Part shown: piece by piece, positions 39,896-50,734 of the stretch
Layout of the letters: the number at the start of each line of letters is the position of its first letter
Position numbering within the stretch: the first letter of the stretch is position 1
Origin: Stutzerimonas kunmingensis
Lineage (GTDB): Bacteria > Pseudomonadota > Gammaproteobacteria > Pseudomonadales > Pseudomonadaceae
DNA: 64,000 nt
Assembly (NCBI RefSeq): GCF_014764705.1
Contig: NZ_JACXXG010000008.1
Coordinates: 1-64,000, forward strand
Direction of reading: 5' to 3'
Notes under the pieces: generated by a model
What the model saw: only the letters and a program-made list of their open reading frames with translations
Told to the model about the DNA's origin: nothing
Databases searched by the model: none
Program-made: the position numbers and the translations under genes

Positions 39896-40387
39896 TCAAT
39901 CGATGGCGGACGTTTCTATCTTGTCCATATGCGGCGAAGTGCCGCCAGCCTTGCGCATGTCTTGGCGCAGGGCGACCTGCTGCACGTCCTGGCGCTTGAC
40001 CAGGTCGGCCAGGCTGATGCCGCTGAGGAATTCATGAATCTGCTGGCTGAGGTCACACCACAGATGGTGAGTCAGGCAGGTATCGCCAGAGTGGCAGCCG
40101 CCCAGACCTTGGCAACGCGTGGCATCGACCGACTCGTTCACAGCGTCGATGACCTGGGCGACCTGAATGCCGGCCATGTCGCGAGAAAGCTGATAGCCGC
40201 CGCCGGGCCCTCGCACGCTCGTCACCAGGCTGCCGCGGCGCAGCTTCGCGAAGAGCTGCTCGAGATAGGAAAGGGAAATACCCTGCCGCTCGGAAATATC
40301 GGCCAGGGAGACCGGCCCATGCTGCGCATGCAGCGCCAGATCGAGCATGGCGGTCACGGCATAACGACCTTTGGTGGTTAATCGCAT
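39896..40387 (-). CDS. iscR: Fe-S-sensing transcription regulator IscR
   Basis: 163 residues from the ATG at 40387 ([15 protein letters not shown]). This is an Rrf2-type winged helix with the recognition helix near 28-50. The [2Fe-2S] ligands Cys92, Cys98, Cys104 and His107 are all present in [17 protein letters not shown]. With a cluster it represses its own operon through a type 1 site, and a good match to that site overlaps the promoter just upstream. It is the first gene of iscRSUA-hscBA-fdx-iscX. Confidence 0.98.
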   Translation of the reverse strand: MRLTTKGRYAVTAMLDLALHAQHGPVSLADISERQGISLSYLEQLFAKLRRGSLVTSVRGPGGGYQLSRDMAGIQVAQVIDAVNESVDATRCQGLGGCHSGDTCLTHHLWCDLSQQIHEFLSGISLADLVKRQDVQQVALRQDMRKAGGTSPHMDKIETSAID

Positions 40388-40418
40388 CGGTCTGCACCAA
40401 GCATTACGGTTTGGCGCA

Positions 40419-40451
40419 ATTATGCAATTCCCGAGTAATTGAGTCAACTAT
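40419..40451 (-). promoter_or_regulatory. isc operon promoter with overlapping IscR type 1 site
   Basis: On the minus strand TTGACT (40447-40442) and CATAAT (40424-40419) are 17 bases apart. The same DNA carries the halves ATAGTTGACT and ACTCGGGAAT (40451-40427), which match the IscR type 1 pattern I remember. Repression by cluster-bound IscR is therefore likely. Confidence 0.82.
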
Positions 40452-40476
40452 AAGACCTATTAATTCAGTAGGTCTT
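40452..40476. promoter_or_regulatory. 8-bp inverted repeat adjoining the iscR promoter
   Basis: AAGACCTA (40452-40459) and TAGGTCTT (40469-40476) are separated by nine AT-rich bases. The repeat sits immediately behind the -35 box of iscR, between it and cysE. It does not match IscR type 1 or type 2 sites as I know them, so a second regulator or a UP-like element is possible. Confidence 0.5.
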
Positions 40477-40545
40477 TAGTCTGGAACCACGCCCGGCCGG
40501 AGGCAGCGGGCCGGCATGATACCAGCTGCTGCCAGCCCGCGCACT

Positions 40546-41322
40546 TCAGGTGCGGGCATCGCCAGCGTTGGACTTCACTTCAACGAAGTCTTCTTCTCGC
40601 AGCTCCGGAAGGTCCTTGGCGCAATAATCGCTGCCCAGCGCCTTGAGCGCACCACACATGCCCTCCAAGCGCTCCTCTACGGCCTGAACATGATCCAGCA
40701 ACTGCCCAATGGCTCGCGCGACGGGATCAGGCATATCCTCGCTGACGCCATAGGCGTCGAATCCGATCTTCTCGGCAATGGCCTTGCGCTTGGCTTCCTG
40801 CTCATCGCTGGATTTGACGATCACCCGCCCCGGAATCCCAACCGCCGTCGCTCCCGGCGGCACTTCACGGGTAACCACCGCATTAGAGCCGATCTTCGCG
40901 CCCGCGCCGACGGTGAACGGCCCAAGGATCTTCGCGCCGGCTCCCACGATTACACCATCTTCAAGCGTCGGATGGCGCTTGCCCTTATTCCAGCTGGTGC
41001 CACCGAGTGTCACGCCGTGATAGAGCGTCACGTCATCGCCAATTTCCGCGGTCTCGCCAATGACGATGCCCATCCCGTGATCAATGAAGAATCGCCGGCC
41101 AATCCTGGCGCCCGGATGGATCTCGACCCCGGTCAGCCAGCGCCCCAGATTCGAGGACATCCGCGCAAGCCACTTGAATTCATGCCCCCACAGCCAATGG
41201 GACAGGCGATGAATCCAGATGGCGTGCAGCCCCGGATAACAGGTCAGAACTTCGAACGCATTGCGTGCCGCCGGATCGCGATGGAAAACGCTCTGAATGT
41301 CTTCGCGCATGCGTTCGAACAT
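40546..41322 (-). CDS. cysE: serine O-acetyltransferase CysE, isc-linked copy
   Basis: 258 residues from the ATG at 41322, which shares a base with the trmJ stop codon (TGATG). The N-terminal helical domain is the short EpsC-like kind ([25 protein letters not shown] and [17 protein letters not shown]). The hexapeptide helix with [29 protein letters not shown] follows, and then a long charged C-terminal tail (about 180-258). It supplies O-acetylserine for cysteine, the sulfur donor of IscS in the next operon. A different serine acetyltransferase is encoded at 24723-25517. Confidence 0.95.
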   Translation of the reverse strand: MFERMREDIQSVFHRDPAARNAFEVLTCYPGLHAIWIHRLSHWLWGHEFKWLARMSSNLGRWLTGVEIHPGARIGRRFFIDHGMGIVIGETAEIGDDVTLYHGVTLGGTSWNKGKRHPTLEDGVIVGAGAKILGPFTVGAGAKIGSNAVVTREVPPGATAVGIPGRVIVKSSDEQEAKRKAIAEKIGFDAYGVSEDMPDPVARAIGQLLDHVQAVEERLEGMCGALKALGSDYCAKDLPELREEDFVEVKSNAGDART

Positions 41323-42098
41323 CAATCACTTCTCCGCTTGTGAGGCTCGCCGCGGGCAGCCTTTTGTGTCTCGGTGAGAATACCGCGCAGGATATTCATT
41401 TCCAGCTTGCTGACACCGCTGCGCCCGTAGAGCCGACGCAATCGGGGCATCAGATGCCTGGGCTTGGCCGGATCGAGAAAGCCGATATCCACCAGAGTCT
41501 GCTCAAGATGACCGAAGTAATTCTCCAGCTCGTCGACAGTCACGGGCTGGGCATCCAGCATCGCCGTGGTTTCCAGTTTTTCGACCTTGGTTGGCCGCCC
41601 CTCGGCAGCCAACCAGGCCATGCGCACCTCGTAGGTAAGCACCTGCACGGCCGCAGCGAGATTCAATGAACTGAACTGTGGATCAGACGGGATATGGACG
41701 TGGTACTGGCAGCGCTGCAACTCCTCATTGGTCAGCCCCGCGTACTCGCGACCGAATACCAATGCGACTTCGCCGCCCCCGGCAGACTGCTCCACGGAAA
41801 CCGACGCGCACTCCCGAGGATCGAGCAACGGCCAGGGAATGCGCCGATCACGAGCACTGGTTCCGAGCACCAGACTGCAACCAGCCAGCGCCTCTTCCAG
41901 CGTTGCAACGACCCGTGCACTATCGAGAATGTCGGTTGCACCGGACGCCCTGGCCACAGCGTTGGGACTCGGGAAATCCTCGGGATCGACCAATACCAGG
42001 CGCGAAAGCCCCATGTTCTTCATGGCGCGAGCCGCACCACCGATGTTGCCGGCATGACTGGTATTGACCAGCACGACACGAATGTTCTGCAGCGACAC
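41322..42098 (-). CDS. trmJ: tRNA (cytidine/uridine-32 2'-O) methyltransferase TrmJ
   Basis: 258 residues from the GTG at 42098; an ATG at 42158 with a strong AGGGGGC site adds 20 residues and is a real alternative. The SPOUT-fold motifs are [25 protein letters not shown] near the start, [16 protein letters not shown] in the middle and [17 protein letters not shown] towards the end of the catalytic domain. It methylates the ribose at position 32 of several tRNAs. It is translationally coupled to cysE and divergent from suhB. Confidence 0.95.
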   Translation of the reverse strand: MSLQNIRVVLVNTSHAGNIGGAARAMKNMGLSRLVLVDPEDFPSPNAVARASGATDILDSARVVATLEEALAGCSLVLGTSARDRRIPWPLLDPRECASVSVEQSAGGGEVALVFGREYAGLTNEELQRCQYHVHIPSDPQFSSLNLAAAVQVLTYEVRMAWLAAEGRPTKVEKLETTAMLDAQPVTVDELENYFGHLEQTLVDIGFLDPAKPRHLMPRLRRLYGRSGVSKLEMNILRGILTETQKAARGEPHKRRSD

Positions 42099-42252
42099 AA
42101 TAATTCTCTGCTTGAAAGCGAGCAGAAAGCTTACAGGAAGCGGCTCCCGATCCGCCATCTGCCGCCCCCTGCAACCACCACCGTGACGCTACATGCGCCG
42201 GCGCTTTCCTGATAGAATTTCGCGCTTTCTTTAACGACCAGGTAATTGATCC

Positions 42253-43068
42253 ATGCAGCCCATGCTGAATATCGCGCTGCGCGCCGCCCGCAGCGCCGGC
42301 GAACTGATTGTGCGTTCCACCGATCGCCTGGATGCAATCTCGGTCAACGAGAAAGAAGCGAAGGATTACGTCACCGAAATCGACAAGGCCGCAGAGCAGA
42401 GCATCGTCAATGCGCTGCGCAAGGCCTACCCGAATCACGGCATCCTGGGCGAGGAAGGCGGACTGCTCGAAGGTAGCGGGGACGGCGCCGATTACCTGTG
42501 GATCATCGACCCGCTGGATGGAACCACCAATTTTGTCCGCGGCATTCCTCACTACGCCGTCAGCATCGCCTGCAAGTACCGCGGGCGCCTGGAACACGCG
42601 GTCGTGCTGGACCCGGTACGCCAGGAAGAATTCACCGCTAGCCGCGGCCGTGGCGCCGCCCTGAACGGCCGCCGCCTGCGCGTTAGCGCACGCAAGAGCC
42701 TGGACGGCGCACTGCTCGGCACCGGCTTTCCGTTCAAGGATGGCCAGATGGACAACCTGGACAGCTACTTGAAGATGTTCCGCAGCCTGGTCGGCCAGAC
42801 CTCCGGCCTACGTCGTGCCGGCGCCGCAAGCCTCGACCTGGCTTATGTCGCTGCAGGCCGCTTTGATGCGTTCTGGGAGTTTGGCCTTTCCGAATGGGAC
42901 ATGGCTGCAGGCGCACTGCTGATCCAGGAAGCCGGCGGCTTGGTGAGCGATTTCAGCGGCGGCCATGACTTCCTTGAGAAGGGTCAGATCGTTGCCGGCA
43001 ACACCAAATGCTTCAAGGCGGTACTGACCACCATCCAGCCGCACCTGACACCTTCTCTCAAGCGCTGA
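42253..43068 (+). CDS. suhB: inositol-1-monophosphatase family protein SuhB
   Basis: 271 residues. Metal ligands of the family are seen as Glu67 (GEEGG) and Asp86 and Asp89 in IIDPLDGTTNF, with a late Asp in SEWDMAAGALL. It hydrolyses inositol phosphate in vitro. In bacteria SuhB also joins the Nus complex in ribosomal RNA antitermination and folding, and in Pseudomonas it affects virulence regulation. It is transcribed away from trmJ and ends in a strong terminator. Confidence 0.96.
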   Translation: MQPMLNIALRAARSAGELIVRSTDRLDAISVNEKEAKDYVTEIDKAAEQSIVNALRKAYPNHGILGEEGGLLEGSGDGADYLWIIDPLDGTTNFVRGIPHYAVSIACKYRGRLEHAVVLDPVRQEEFTASRGRGAALNGRRLRVSARKSLDGALLGTGFPFKDGQMDNLDSYLKMFRSLVGQTSGLRRAGAASLDLAYVAAGRFDAFWEFGLSEWDMAAGALLIQEAGGLVSDFSGGHDFLEKGQIVAGNTKCFKAVLTTIQPHLTPSLKR

Positions 43069-43083
43069 GAACGATGGCGGCAT

Positions 43084-43112
43084 AAAAAACGCCCCAAACG
43101 GGGCGTTTTTTT
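43084..43112. terminator. Rho-independent terminator after suhB, bidirectional
   Basis: CGCCCC (43090-43095) pairs with GGGGCG (43100-43105), extended by an A run on the left and seven T residues on the right. It can serve suhB and the convergent glycine-zipper gene. Confidence 0.92.
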
Positions 43113-43133
43113 GTTGCTGCACAATCGCTCAAC

Positions 43134-43667
43134 TCACTGCTGCGATAGCGACAACTGTCCATCCTGCACCGGGATCTGGCTACCCGGATCACGATCCATG
43201 CGTACGCGACCCACCTTGCCGGCGAGGTCGTACTTCACGTCGTAGCCGACGATCTTGTCGTGCGAATCGGTTACCGTGCTGCAGCGTGTTTCGGTAGTGG
43301 TATAGGTGCTGCTGGCCTGCATGCGGCCCTGCACCTGATTGCCTGCATAACCGCCACCGACCGCACCGGCGACCGTCGCAATTTTCTTGCCGGTACCGCC
43401 ACCAACCTGATTGCCGAGCAGGCCACCAACCACCGCACCCACTGCTGTACCTGCGATGCGATGCTGATCCTGCACTGGTTTCTGCCGAGTCACCGCGACA
43501 TCCTTGCAAACCTCTCGCGGAGTCCGAATGGTTTCCTTGATCGGCTCCACCGCCAGCACATCGGCGAATTTCGGCCCGCGATCAACCAGACTATAAGTAG
43601 CGAAAGCGCCGCCAGCCGTGGCGACCACCACTCCGAGCGCCGTACCGACCAACATGGACTTGTTCAC
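43134..43667 (-). CDS. glycine-zipper 2TM (17-kDa antigen/SlyB-like) membrane protein
   Basis: 177 residues starting at a GTG with GAGGAAG upstream. An N-terminal hydrophobic segment (about 5-27) acts as a signal or anchor. The Gly-zipper block GTAVGAVVGGLLGNQVGGG then GAVGGGYAGNQVQG spans about 73-113, the hallmark of the Rick_17kDa/SlyB family. A C-terminal domain follows with SHDKIVGYDVKYDLAGKVGRVRMDRDPG. There is no clear lipobox. It probably sits in the envelope; its function is not known. It lies downstream of secF behind a stem-loop. Confidence 0.85.
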   Translation of the reverse strand: MNKSMLVGTALGVVVATAGGAFATYSLVDRGPKFADVLAVEPIKETIRTPREVCKDVAVTRQKPVQDQHRIAGTAVGAVVGGLLGNQVGGGTGKKIATVAGAVGGGYAGNQVQGRMQASSTYTTTETRCSTVTDSHDKIVGYDVKYDLAGKVGRVRMDRDPGSQIPVQDGQLSLSQQ

Positions 43668-43698
43668 TGTGACTTCCTCTTCCTTCGGGCTGCGCCCG

Positions 43699-43731
43699 TT
43701 CCGCAGCCTTGGACTCCTTTAGGCTGCGGAA
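43699..43731 (-). terminator. stem-loop after secF
   Basis: TTCCGCAGCC (43699-43708) pairs perfectly with GGCTGCGGAA (43722-43731) around 13 bases. It lies between secF and the glycine-zipper gene; there is no U run. Confidence 0.5.
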
Positions 43732-43743
43732 GTTCGAAGAAGA

Positions 43744-44655
43744 TCAGGGGCGCTCGTCCGCTTCCTCTTCCACCACTGGTGGAATCAGGTCGTCACGGGT
43801 GAGCTTCAGCCAGACTAGCAGCATGCCAGCGACATAGATCGACGAGTACGTGCCTGCCCCAACGCCGATCAACAGCGCCAGCGAGAAGCCCCACAGATTC
43901 TCGCCACCAAAGACCATGAGCGCACCGACAGCCAGCAACGTGGATACCGAAGTTGCCATGGTGCGCAGCAAGGTTTGCGTCGTGGAGATATTGATGTTTT
44001 CAAGCAGCTCCGCCTTGCGCAGCATGCGGAAGTTCTCGCGGATCCGGTCAAAGATGACGATTGTGTCGTTCAGCGAATAGCCGATAACCGCCAGCACAGC
44101 GGCCAGCACGGTGAGATCGAACGATATCTGGAAAAAGGAGAACACCCCGAGAACGACGATCACATCGTGGAACAGCGACAGCACGGCACCGAGACCGAAC
44201 TTCCACTGAAAGCGAAAGGCCACGTAGACCAGAATACCACCCAGCGCGAGCAGCATGCCCAAACCACCCTGATCGCGCAGCTCCTCGCCCACCGCAGGCC
44301 CGACGAACTCGACCCGCTTGACGCTTACCGAGTTGGCGCTGTCGGCTCCGCGCAAGGCATCGGCGATGCGCTCCCCGAGCTGCGGATCATCGCCCGGCAT
44401 GCGCACCAGCACGTCAGTGGTCGCACCGAAGCTCTGCACTACAGCGTCGCCAAACCCGGACTGCTCAAGCTGCCCACGCACCTGCTGGAGCTCGACCGGG
44501 CGCTCGTAGCCGAGTTCGATCAGCGTGCCGCCAGTAAAGTCCAACCCGAAGTTGAGCCCCTTGACCATCAGGCTCGCCAGTGACGCAACGGTCAGCACCA
44601 CGGTCAGGGCGAAGGCCACATGGCGGACACCCATGAAATTGATTACGCGTTTCAT
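43744..44655 (-). CDS. secF: Sec translocon accessory subunit SecF
   Basis: 303 residues with six membrane helices. The periplasmic P1 domain lies between the first two (about 37-130, including GLDFTGGTLIELGYERPV). The VIGYSLNDTIVIFDRIREN segment is the conserved part that couples proton flow to protein release. SecF works with SecD on the periplasmic side of SecYEG. It lies 12 bases after secD. Confidence 0.98.
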   Translation of the reverse strand: MKRVINFMGVRHVAFALTVVLTVASLASLMVKGLNFGLDFTGGTLIELGYERPVELQQVRGQLEQSGFGDAVVQSFGATTDVLVRMPGDDPQLGERIADALRGADSANSVSVKRVEFVGPAVGEELRDQGGLGMLLALGGILVYVAFRFQWKFGLGAVLSLFHDVIVVLGVFSFFQISFDLTVLAAVLAVIGYSLNDTIVIFDRIRENFRMLRKAELLENINISTTQTLLRTMATSVSTLLAVGALMVFGGENLWGFSLALLIGVGAGTYSSIYVAGMLLVWLKLTRDDLIPPVVEEEADERP

Positions 44656-44667
44656 CGTGCTAGCCCC

Positions 44668-46536
44668 TTAAATCCACAGCTTCTTGAGATCGCGGCCACC
44701 GTAGATCAGGTTGACCATGGCGCGCGTCACGATGATTGCGGTAAACATCGACGTCAGGATGCCGATCGAAAGGGTGACCGCGAATCCCTTGATCGGGCCG
44801 GTCCCCATGGCGAACAGGATGCCGCCGACCAGCAGAGTGGTCAGGTTGCCGTCGACGATCGCCGAGAAGGCCCGATCGAAGCCTTCATGGATGGCGCGCT
44901 GGATCGACATGCCATTGGCGATCTCCTCGCGGATTCGCGAGAAGATCAGCACGTTGGCATCCACCGCCATACCCATGGTCAACACGATACCGGCAATACC
45001 CGGAAGGGTCAGCGTGGCATTGAGCATCGACATCAGGGCTGTCAGCACGACCATATTGAACAGCAGCGCAATGGTCGCCAACACACCGAAGAACTTGTAG
45101 ATCAGCACCATGAAGATGGCGACGAAGAGGAAGCCCCACATGGCTGCCTGGACGCCCAGCTTGATGTTTTCAGCGCCCAGGCTCGGGCCGATGGTGCGCT
45201 CTTCTGCGAAGTACATCGGCGCCGCCAGACCACCGGCGCGCAGCAGCAACGCCAGCTCTGACGACTCGCCCTGGCCATCGAGGCCGGTGATGCGGAACTG
45301 GCTGCCGAGTGGCGACTGGATAGTTGCAAGGCTGATGATCGTCTTTTCTTCCTGGAAGGTCTCGACGCGCACTTCCTGCTCAACACCATCAACCGTCTGC
45401 CGCACATAGCGAGTCATCGGCCGCTGCTCAATGAAGATCACGGCCATGCTGCGCCCTACATTGTTGCGCGTGGCGCGATTCATCAGATCGCCGCCGTGGC
45501 CATCGAGCCGGATATTCACCTGCGGACGGCCATTCTCGTCGTAGCTGGCCTGGGCGTCGGTCACCTGATCACCTGTAATGATCAGTGTGCGTTCAAGCTG
45601 AACCGGCGGGCGGCCCTCTTCGCGGAACTCGAAGGTTTCGGTGGAAGCACGCGATGCATCTGAATCGGCAGCCAGGCGGAACTCAAGGTTCGCCGTCTTG
45701 CCGAGGATACGTTTGGCCTCGGCCGTATCCTGCACCCCCGGCAGCTCGACGACGATCCGATTGGCACCTTGACGCTGAACCAACGGCTCAGCCACGCCGA
45801 GTTCGTTGACGCGATTACGCACCGTGGTCAGGTTCTGCTTGATCGAGTACTCGCGAATTTCCGCCAGCTTGGCTTCAGTCAGCGTCAGACGCAGCACGTA
45901 CTGGCCGTTGCGCTCTGCGGACGTCAGCTCGAAGTCGGTAAATTCCTTGCGGATGAGCGATTGGGCGGCATCCAAGGTAGCCTCATCGGCAAAGCCCAAC
46001 TGCACCGAATCCTTCAGATTCGGCAGACTGCGGTATCGCACACGCTCCTTGCGCAGCAGACTCTTGACCTCACCCTCGGAGACGTTCAGGCGCGTTTCAA
46101 TTGCCTTGTCCATGTCCACTTCCAGGAGGAAGTGCACACCACCGGAGAGATCCAGACCAAGCTTCATCGGGCTTGCGCCAAGATTGCGCAACCAGTCGGG
46201 AGTCGTAGGCGCCAGATTGAGCGCAACTACGTAGGCGTCGCCGAGCGCGCGGCGCACGATATCTTTTGCCGGCAACTGATCATCCTGACGCTCGAGACGC
46301 ACAAGGCCACCTCGGCCCTGCTCGTCCAGGGACGCAGACTTGACCGCGATACCGCCATCCACGAGTGCTTTGCTGATGCGCTCGAGGTCTGCCTCGCCGA
46401 TCTCCTGCGATGTGCTGGCACCGGTAACCTGAATCGCCGGGTCATCCGGATAGAGGTTGGGCGCAGAGTAAATAAAGGCGATCGCGAGCACTGCCAGAAT
46501 CAGCAGGTATTTCCAGAGAGGGAATCTATTGAGCAT
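44668..46536 (-). CDS. secD: Sec translocon accessory subunit SecD
   Basis: 622 residues. The first membrane helix (about 8-24) is followed by a large periplasmic P1 region (about 30-450, with GLDLSGGVHFLLEVD and LGVAEPLVQRQGANRIVVELPG). Five helices then include GMAVDANVLIFSRIREEI, with the functional Asp. It pulls translocated chains out using the proton gradient. It follows yajC by 64 bases; that gap carries an eight-base GC stem (46559-46566 with 46572-46579). Confidence 0.98.
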   Translation of the reverse strand: MLNRFPLWKYLLILAVLAIAFIYSAPNLYPDDPAIQVTGASTSQEIGEADLERISKALVDGGIAVKSASLDEQGRGGLVRLERQDDQLPAKDIVRRALGDAYVVALNLAPTTPDWLRNLGASPMKLGLDLSGGVHFLLEVDMDKAIETRLNVSEGEVKSLLRKERVRYRSLPNLKDSVQLGFADEATLDAAQSLIRKEFTDFELTSAERNGQYVLRLTLTEAKLAEIREYSIKQNLTTVRNRVNELGVAEPLVQRQGANRIVVELPGVQDTAEAKRILGKTANLEFRLAADSDASRASTETFEFREEGRPPVQLERTLIITGDQVTDAQASYDENGRPQVNIRLDGHGGDLMNRATRNNVGRSMAVIFIEQRPMTRYVRQTVDGVEQEVRVETFQEEKTIISLATIQSPLGSQFRITGLDGQGESSELALLLRAGGLAAPMYFAEERTIGPSLGAENIKLGVQAAMWGFLFVAIFMVLIYKFFGVLATIALLFNMVVLTALMSMLNATLTLPGIAGIVLTMGMAVDANVLIFSRIREEIANGMSIQRAIHEGFDRAFSAIVDGNLTTLLVGGILFAMGTGPIKGFAVTLSIGILTSMFTAIIVTRAMVNLIYGGRDLKKLWI

Positions 46537-46600
46537 GACGCAGCCCGTTTAATGAACGCGGGGCGCCTTGCGCGCCCCGTCGGTATTGAATGAAGTCAGC

Positions 46601-46930
46601 TCAGATAGCTTTCAGTGTGCCCTTGGGCAACGTTGCGGCGATCGCCACTTTCTGGAACTTCAGCTCAACGTTGTCGGACACCTCGATCACCACGAAGTCA
46701 TCGGCGACCTTGGTGACCTTGCCAGCGATACCGCCGGAAGTGACCACTTCGTCGCCCTTCTGCAGGCCGGCGATCAGGTTCTTGTGTTCCTTGGCACGCT
46801 TAGACTGGGGACGCCAGATCATCAGGTAGAAGATGACCAGAAAACCGACCAGAAAAACCCACTCGAAACCAGTACCAGCAGGACCAGCAGCAGCCTCCTG
46901 GGCATAGGCGGCGGGAATCAGAAAGCTCAT
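46601..46930 (-). CDS. yajC: preprotein translocase subunit YajC
   Basis: 109 residues. One membrane helix (about 22-40, WVFLVGFLVIFYLMIWRPQ) is followed by a small beta-rich cytoplasmic domain with GLQKGDEVVTSGGIAGKV. YajC associates with SecDF in the holotranslocon. It lies 42 bases after tgt in the conserved queA-tgt-yajC-secD-secF order. Confidence 0.97.
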   Translation of the reverse strand: MSFLIPAAYAQEAAAGPAGTGFEWVFLVGFLVIFYLMIWRPQSKRAKEHKNLIAGLQKGDEVVTSGGIAGKVTKVADDFVVIEVSDNVELKFQKVAIAATLPKGTLKAI

Positions 46931-46972
46931 GTAGCACTCCTGTTGCAGAAAGGATTGTTTTGTTCTGGCACG

Positions 46973-49152
<2,180 letters not shown>

Positions 49153-49223
49153 GGATCGGAGGTCGGGACGCGGAAAGGGCGCAAATCTTATCCGAAACAC
49201 GTCGACCTGACCACGCCAAGCGA

Positions 49224-49252
49224 TTGACCACCCCGTCGCGCATCCCTATACT
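49224..49252 (+). promoter_or_regulatory. promoter of tRNA-Leu
   Basis: TTGACC (49224-49229) and TATACT (49247-49252) are 17 bases apart. A GC-rich GCGCGCCC follows the -10, as is usual for stringently controlled stable-RNA promoters. The tRNA starts 14 bases further on. Confidence 0.88.
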
Positions 49253-49265
49253 GCGCGCCCACTGT

Positions 49266-49352
49266 GCCTCGATGGCGGAATCGGTAGACGCAGCGGATTC
49301 AAAATCCGCCGTTGGTAACAACGTGAGAGTTCGAGTCTCTCTCGAGGCACCA
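49266..49352 (+). tRNA. tRNA-Leu (anticodon CAA)
   Basis: 87 bases including an encoded CCA. The acceptor arm GCCTCGA (49266-49272) pairs with TCGAGGC (49342-49348), with A73 before CCA. The anticodon arm GCGGA-TTCAAAA-TCCGC puts CAA at the anticodon, which reads UUG. A long variable arm (CGTTGGTAACAACG) and the GTTCGAGTC T-loop confirm a class II leucine tRNA. It is transcribed alone. Confidence 0.97.
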
Positions 49353-49847
49353 TCAGTGAATCGCTACAACGCAGCCAAGCTGCATGCTTAGCGAAACGGG
49401 CAACCGGATCGCCTGCAAGTCTAACGCCGTAGCGAAGCTTCAAAGCGCACCAAGCCGCATGCAAGCATCCAGACAATCTGGATCGGCAGCACGGCAAGCA
49501 ACGTCAGCTACATCGCTTTTCCTCAGACTGACACTCGATATCGATGCAGTCGACTCGTGGCATTGCCTCTCTCGCAACAGCGAATAAGGCGAGTCAAAGC
49601 CACGTCAAAAAGCGCCAAATAGCGCCGCCTGGACAGGCAAATTCTATGGCTCCGAGGGGTTGGCATTCCCTGGCGAGTTATCGTAGAGTGTGCCCACTGT
49701 GTTTGCATGGGTCGCTGTTGAATCGTGACCTGGTGCAGTAGATCTTCAGATCCGCTACTCCGCTCGACTCTCTTACTCCTTGCAACCAGTTCCAGCTTCC
49801 TGCTCTGCGGGGGCAATTCTACTTTTGAGTTTCAAGGATACAAAGAC
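49353..49847 (+). other. 495-base gap between tRNA-Leu and the cold-shock gene
   Basis: I see no gene here; the frames in it lack ribosome sites and family motifs. The right part is probably the leader of the cold-shock mRNA. A modest promoter match, TTGGCA (49660-49665) and TAGAGT (49684-49689) with 18 bases between, would give a leader of about 150 bases. No copy of the tRNA 3' end that would mark an integrated element is visible. Confidence 0.5.
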
Positions 49848-50060
49848 ATGTCGAATCGTCAGAACGGTACCGTCAAGTGGTTTAACGACGAGAAAGGTTT
49901 TGGTTTCATCACTCCCGAGAGCGGTCCGGATCTGTTCGTGCACTTCCGCGCGATCGAAGGCAACGGCTTCAAGAGCCTGAAAGAAGGCCAGAAAGTCAGT
50001 TTCGTCGCAGTGCAAGGTCAAAAGGGCATGCAGGCAGACCAGGTTCAGATCCTGGGCTAA
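49848..50060 (+). CDS. CspA-family cold-shock protein
   Basis: 70 residues, an OB-fold single-strand nucleic acid binder. RNP1 is KGFGFI and RNP2 is LFVHFRAI, where most family members have VFVH. The start ATG at 49848 follows AAGGATACAAAGAC. It is close to CapB-type proteins of pseudomonads, which can be either cold-induced or constitutive. The long upstream leader and the strong terminator show it is a single-gene transcript. It probably acts as an RNA chaperone. Confidence 0.95.
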   Translation: MSNRQNGTVKWFNDEKGFGFITPESGPDLFVHFRAIEGNGFKSLKEGQKVSFVAVQGQKGMQADQVQILG

Positions 50061-50072
50061 GCCTCTTCTCCG

Positions 50073-50106
50073 AAAAGCCCCTGATGGCAACATCAGGGGC
50101 TTTTTT
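50073..50106 (+). terminator. Rho-independent terminator of the cold-shock gene
   Basis: AAGCCCCTGATG (50075-50086) pairs with CATCAGGGGCTT (50091-50102) around GCAA, and T residues continue to 50106. Confidence 0.95.
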
Positions 50107-50158
50107 ATGCGCGCAATTCCGTAGAATGCGCCGCCCACCTCTTTGATCGAGACACCCA

Positions 50159-50656
50159 ATGCGCAGACACCTGCTCAGCCCGCAGGGCCAGTTTCCCACC
50201 GCCGGCCTGGTACGCCGGCTTGCTGCAATGTTTTATGACAGCCTGCTGTGCATCGCCTTGATGATGGTAGTGACACTGCTCTATCAGCAAGTGCTGCTGC
50301 GCCTGCTCTACGGCAGTGAACAGCTGCAGCAGCTCGCGGATGCCGGCCGCCTGGACATCGACCCCCTGCTCTCGACTCTGCTGCTGTTCAGCCTGTTCGG
50401 CTTTTTCGCCAAGTTTTGGACCCACAGCGGCCAAACGCTGGGCATGCAGGTCTGGGGCATCCGGATCCAGAATGCAGACGGAACCGCCATCGATCTTTGG
50501 CAGGCGCTTCTGCGTTTTCTGATCGCACTGGTTTCGCTGCTGTGCCTGGGCATGGGTTATTGGTGGATGCTGCTCGACAAACAGAACCGCACTTGGCACG
50601 ACATGTACTCGGAGAGCCAGGCCGTTCAGCTACCGAAGAACATTCACAAGAAGTGA
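50159..50656 (+). CDS. RDD family membrane protein
   Basis: 165 residues with three hydrophobic helices (about 27-48, 78-92 and 118-140). The RDD-domain pattern is seen as AGLVRRLAAMFYDSLLCIALM, GQTLGMQVWGIRIQNADG and TWHDMYSES. The usual Arg-Asp-Asp core is varied here to RLAAMFYDS. The family is of unknown function, with some members linked to ion transport. It converges on lptG, with a bidirectional stem-loop between them. Confidence 0.85.
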   Translation: MRRHLLSPQGQFPTAGLVRRLAAMFYDSLLCIALMMVVTLLYQQVLLRLLYGSEQLQQLADAGRLDIDPLLSTLLLFSLFGFFAKFWTHSGQTLGMQVWGIRIQNADGTAIDLWQALLRFLIALVSLLCLGMGYWWMLLDKQNRTWHDMYSESQAVQLPKNIHKK

Positions 50657-50704
50657 CTTTGCTCTGCGCACCGAGCCAACACTGACCCAAACCTTGTCGA
50701 CAGC

Positions 50705-50729
50705 GCCTCCGGCGGTTCGCGCCGGAGGC
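50705..50729. terminator. bidirectional stem-loop between RDD gene and lptG
   Basis: GCCTCCGGCG (50705-50714) pairs perfectly with CGCCGGAGGC (50720-50729) around GTTCG, between convergent genes. Neither side has a U run. Confidence 0.6.
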
Positions 50730-50734
50730 ACCCG

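Noticed and set aside
49353-49560. Integrated element at tRNA-Leu
   Set aside because: No repeated tRNA 3' segment and no integrase gene; the flank runs straight to the cold-shock gene.
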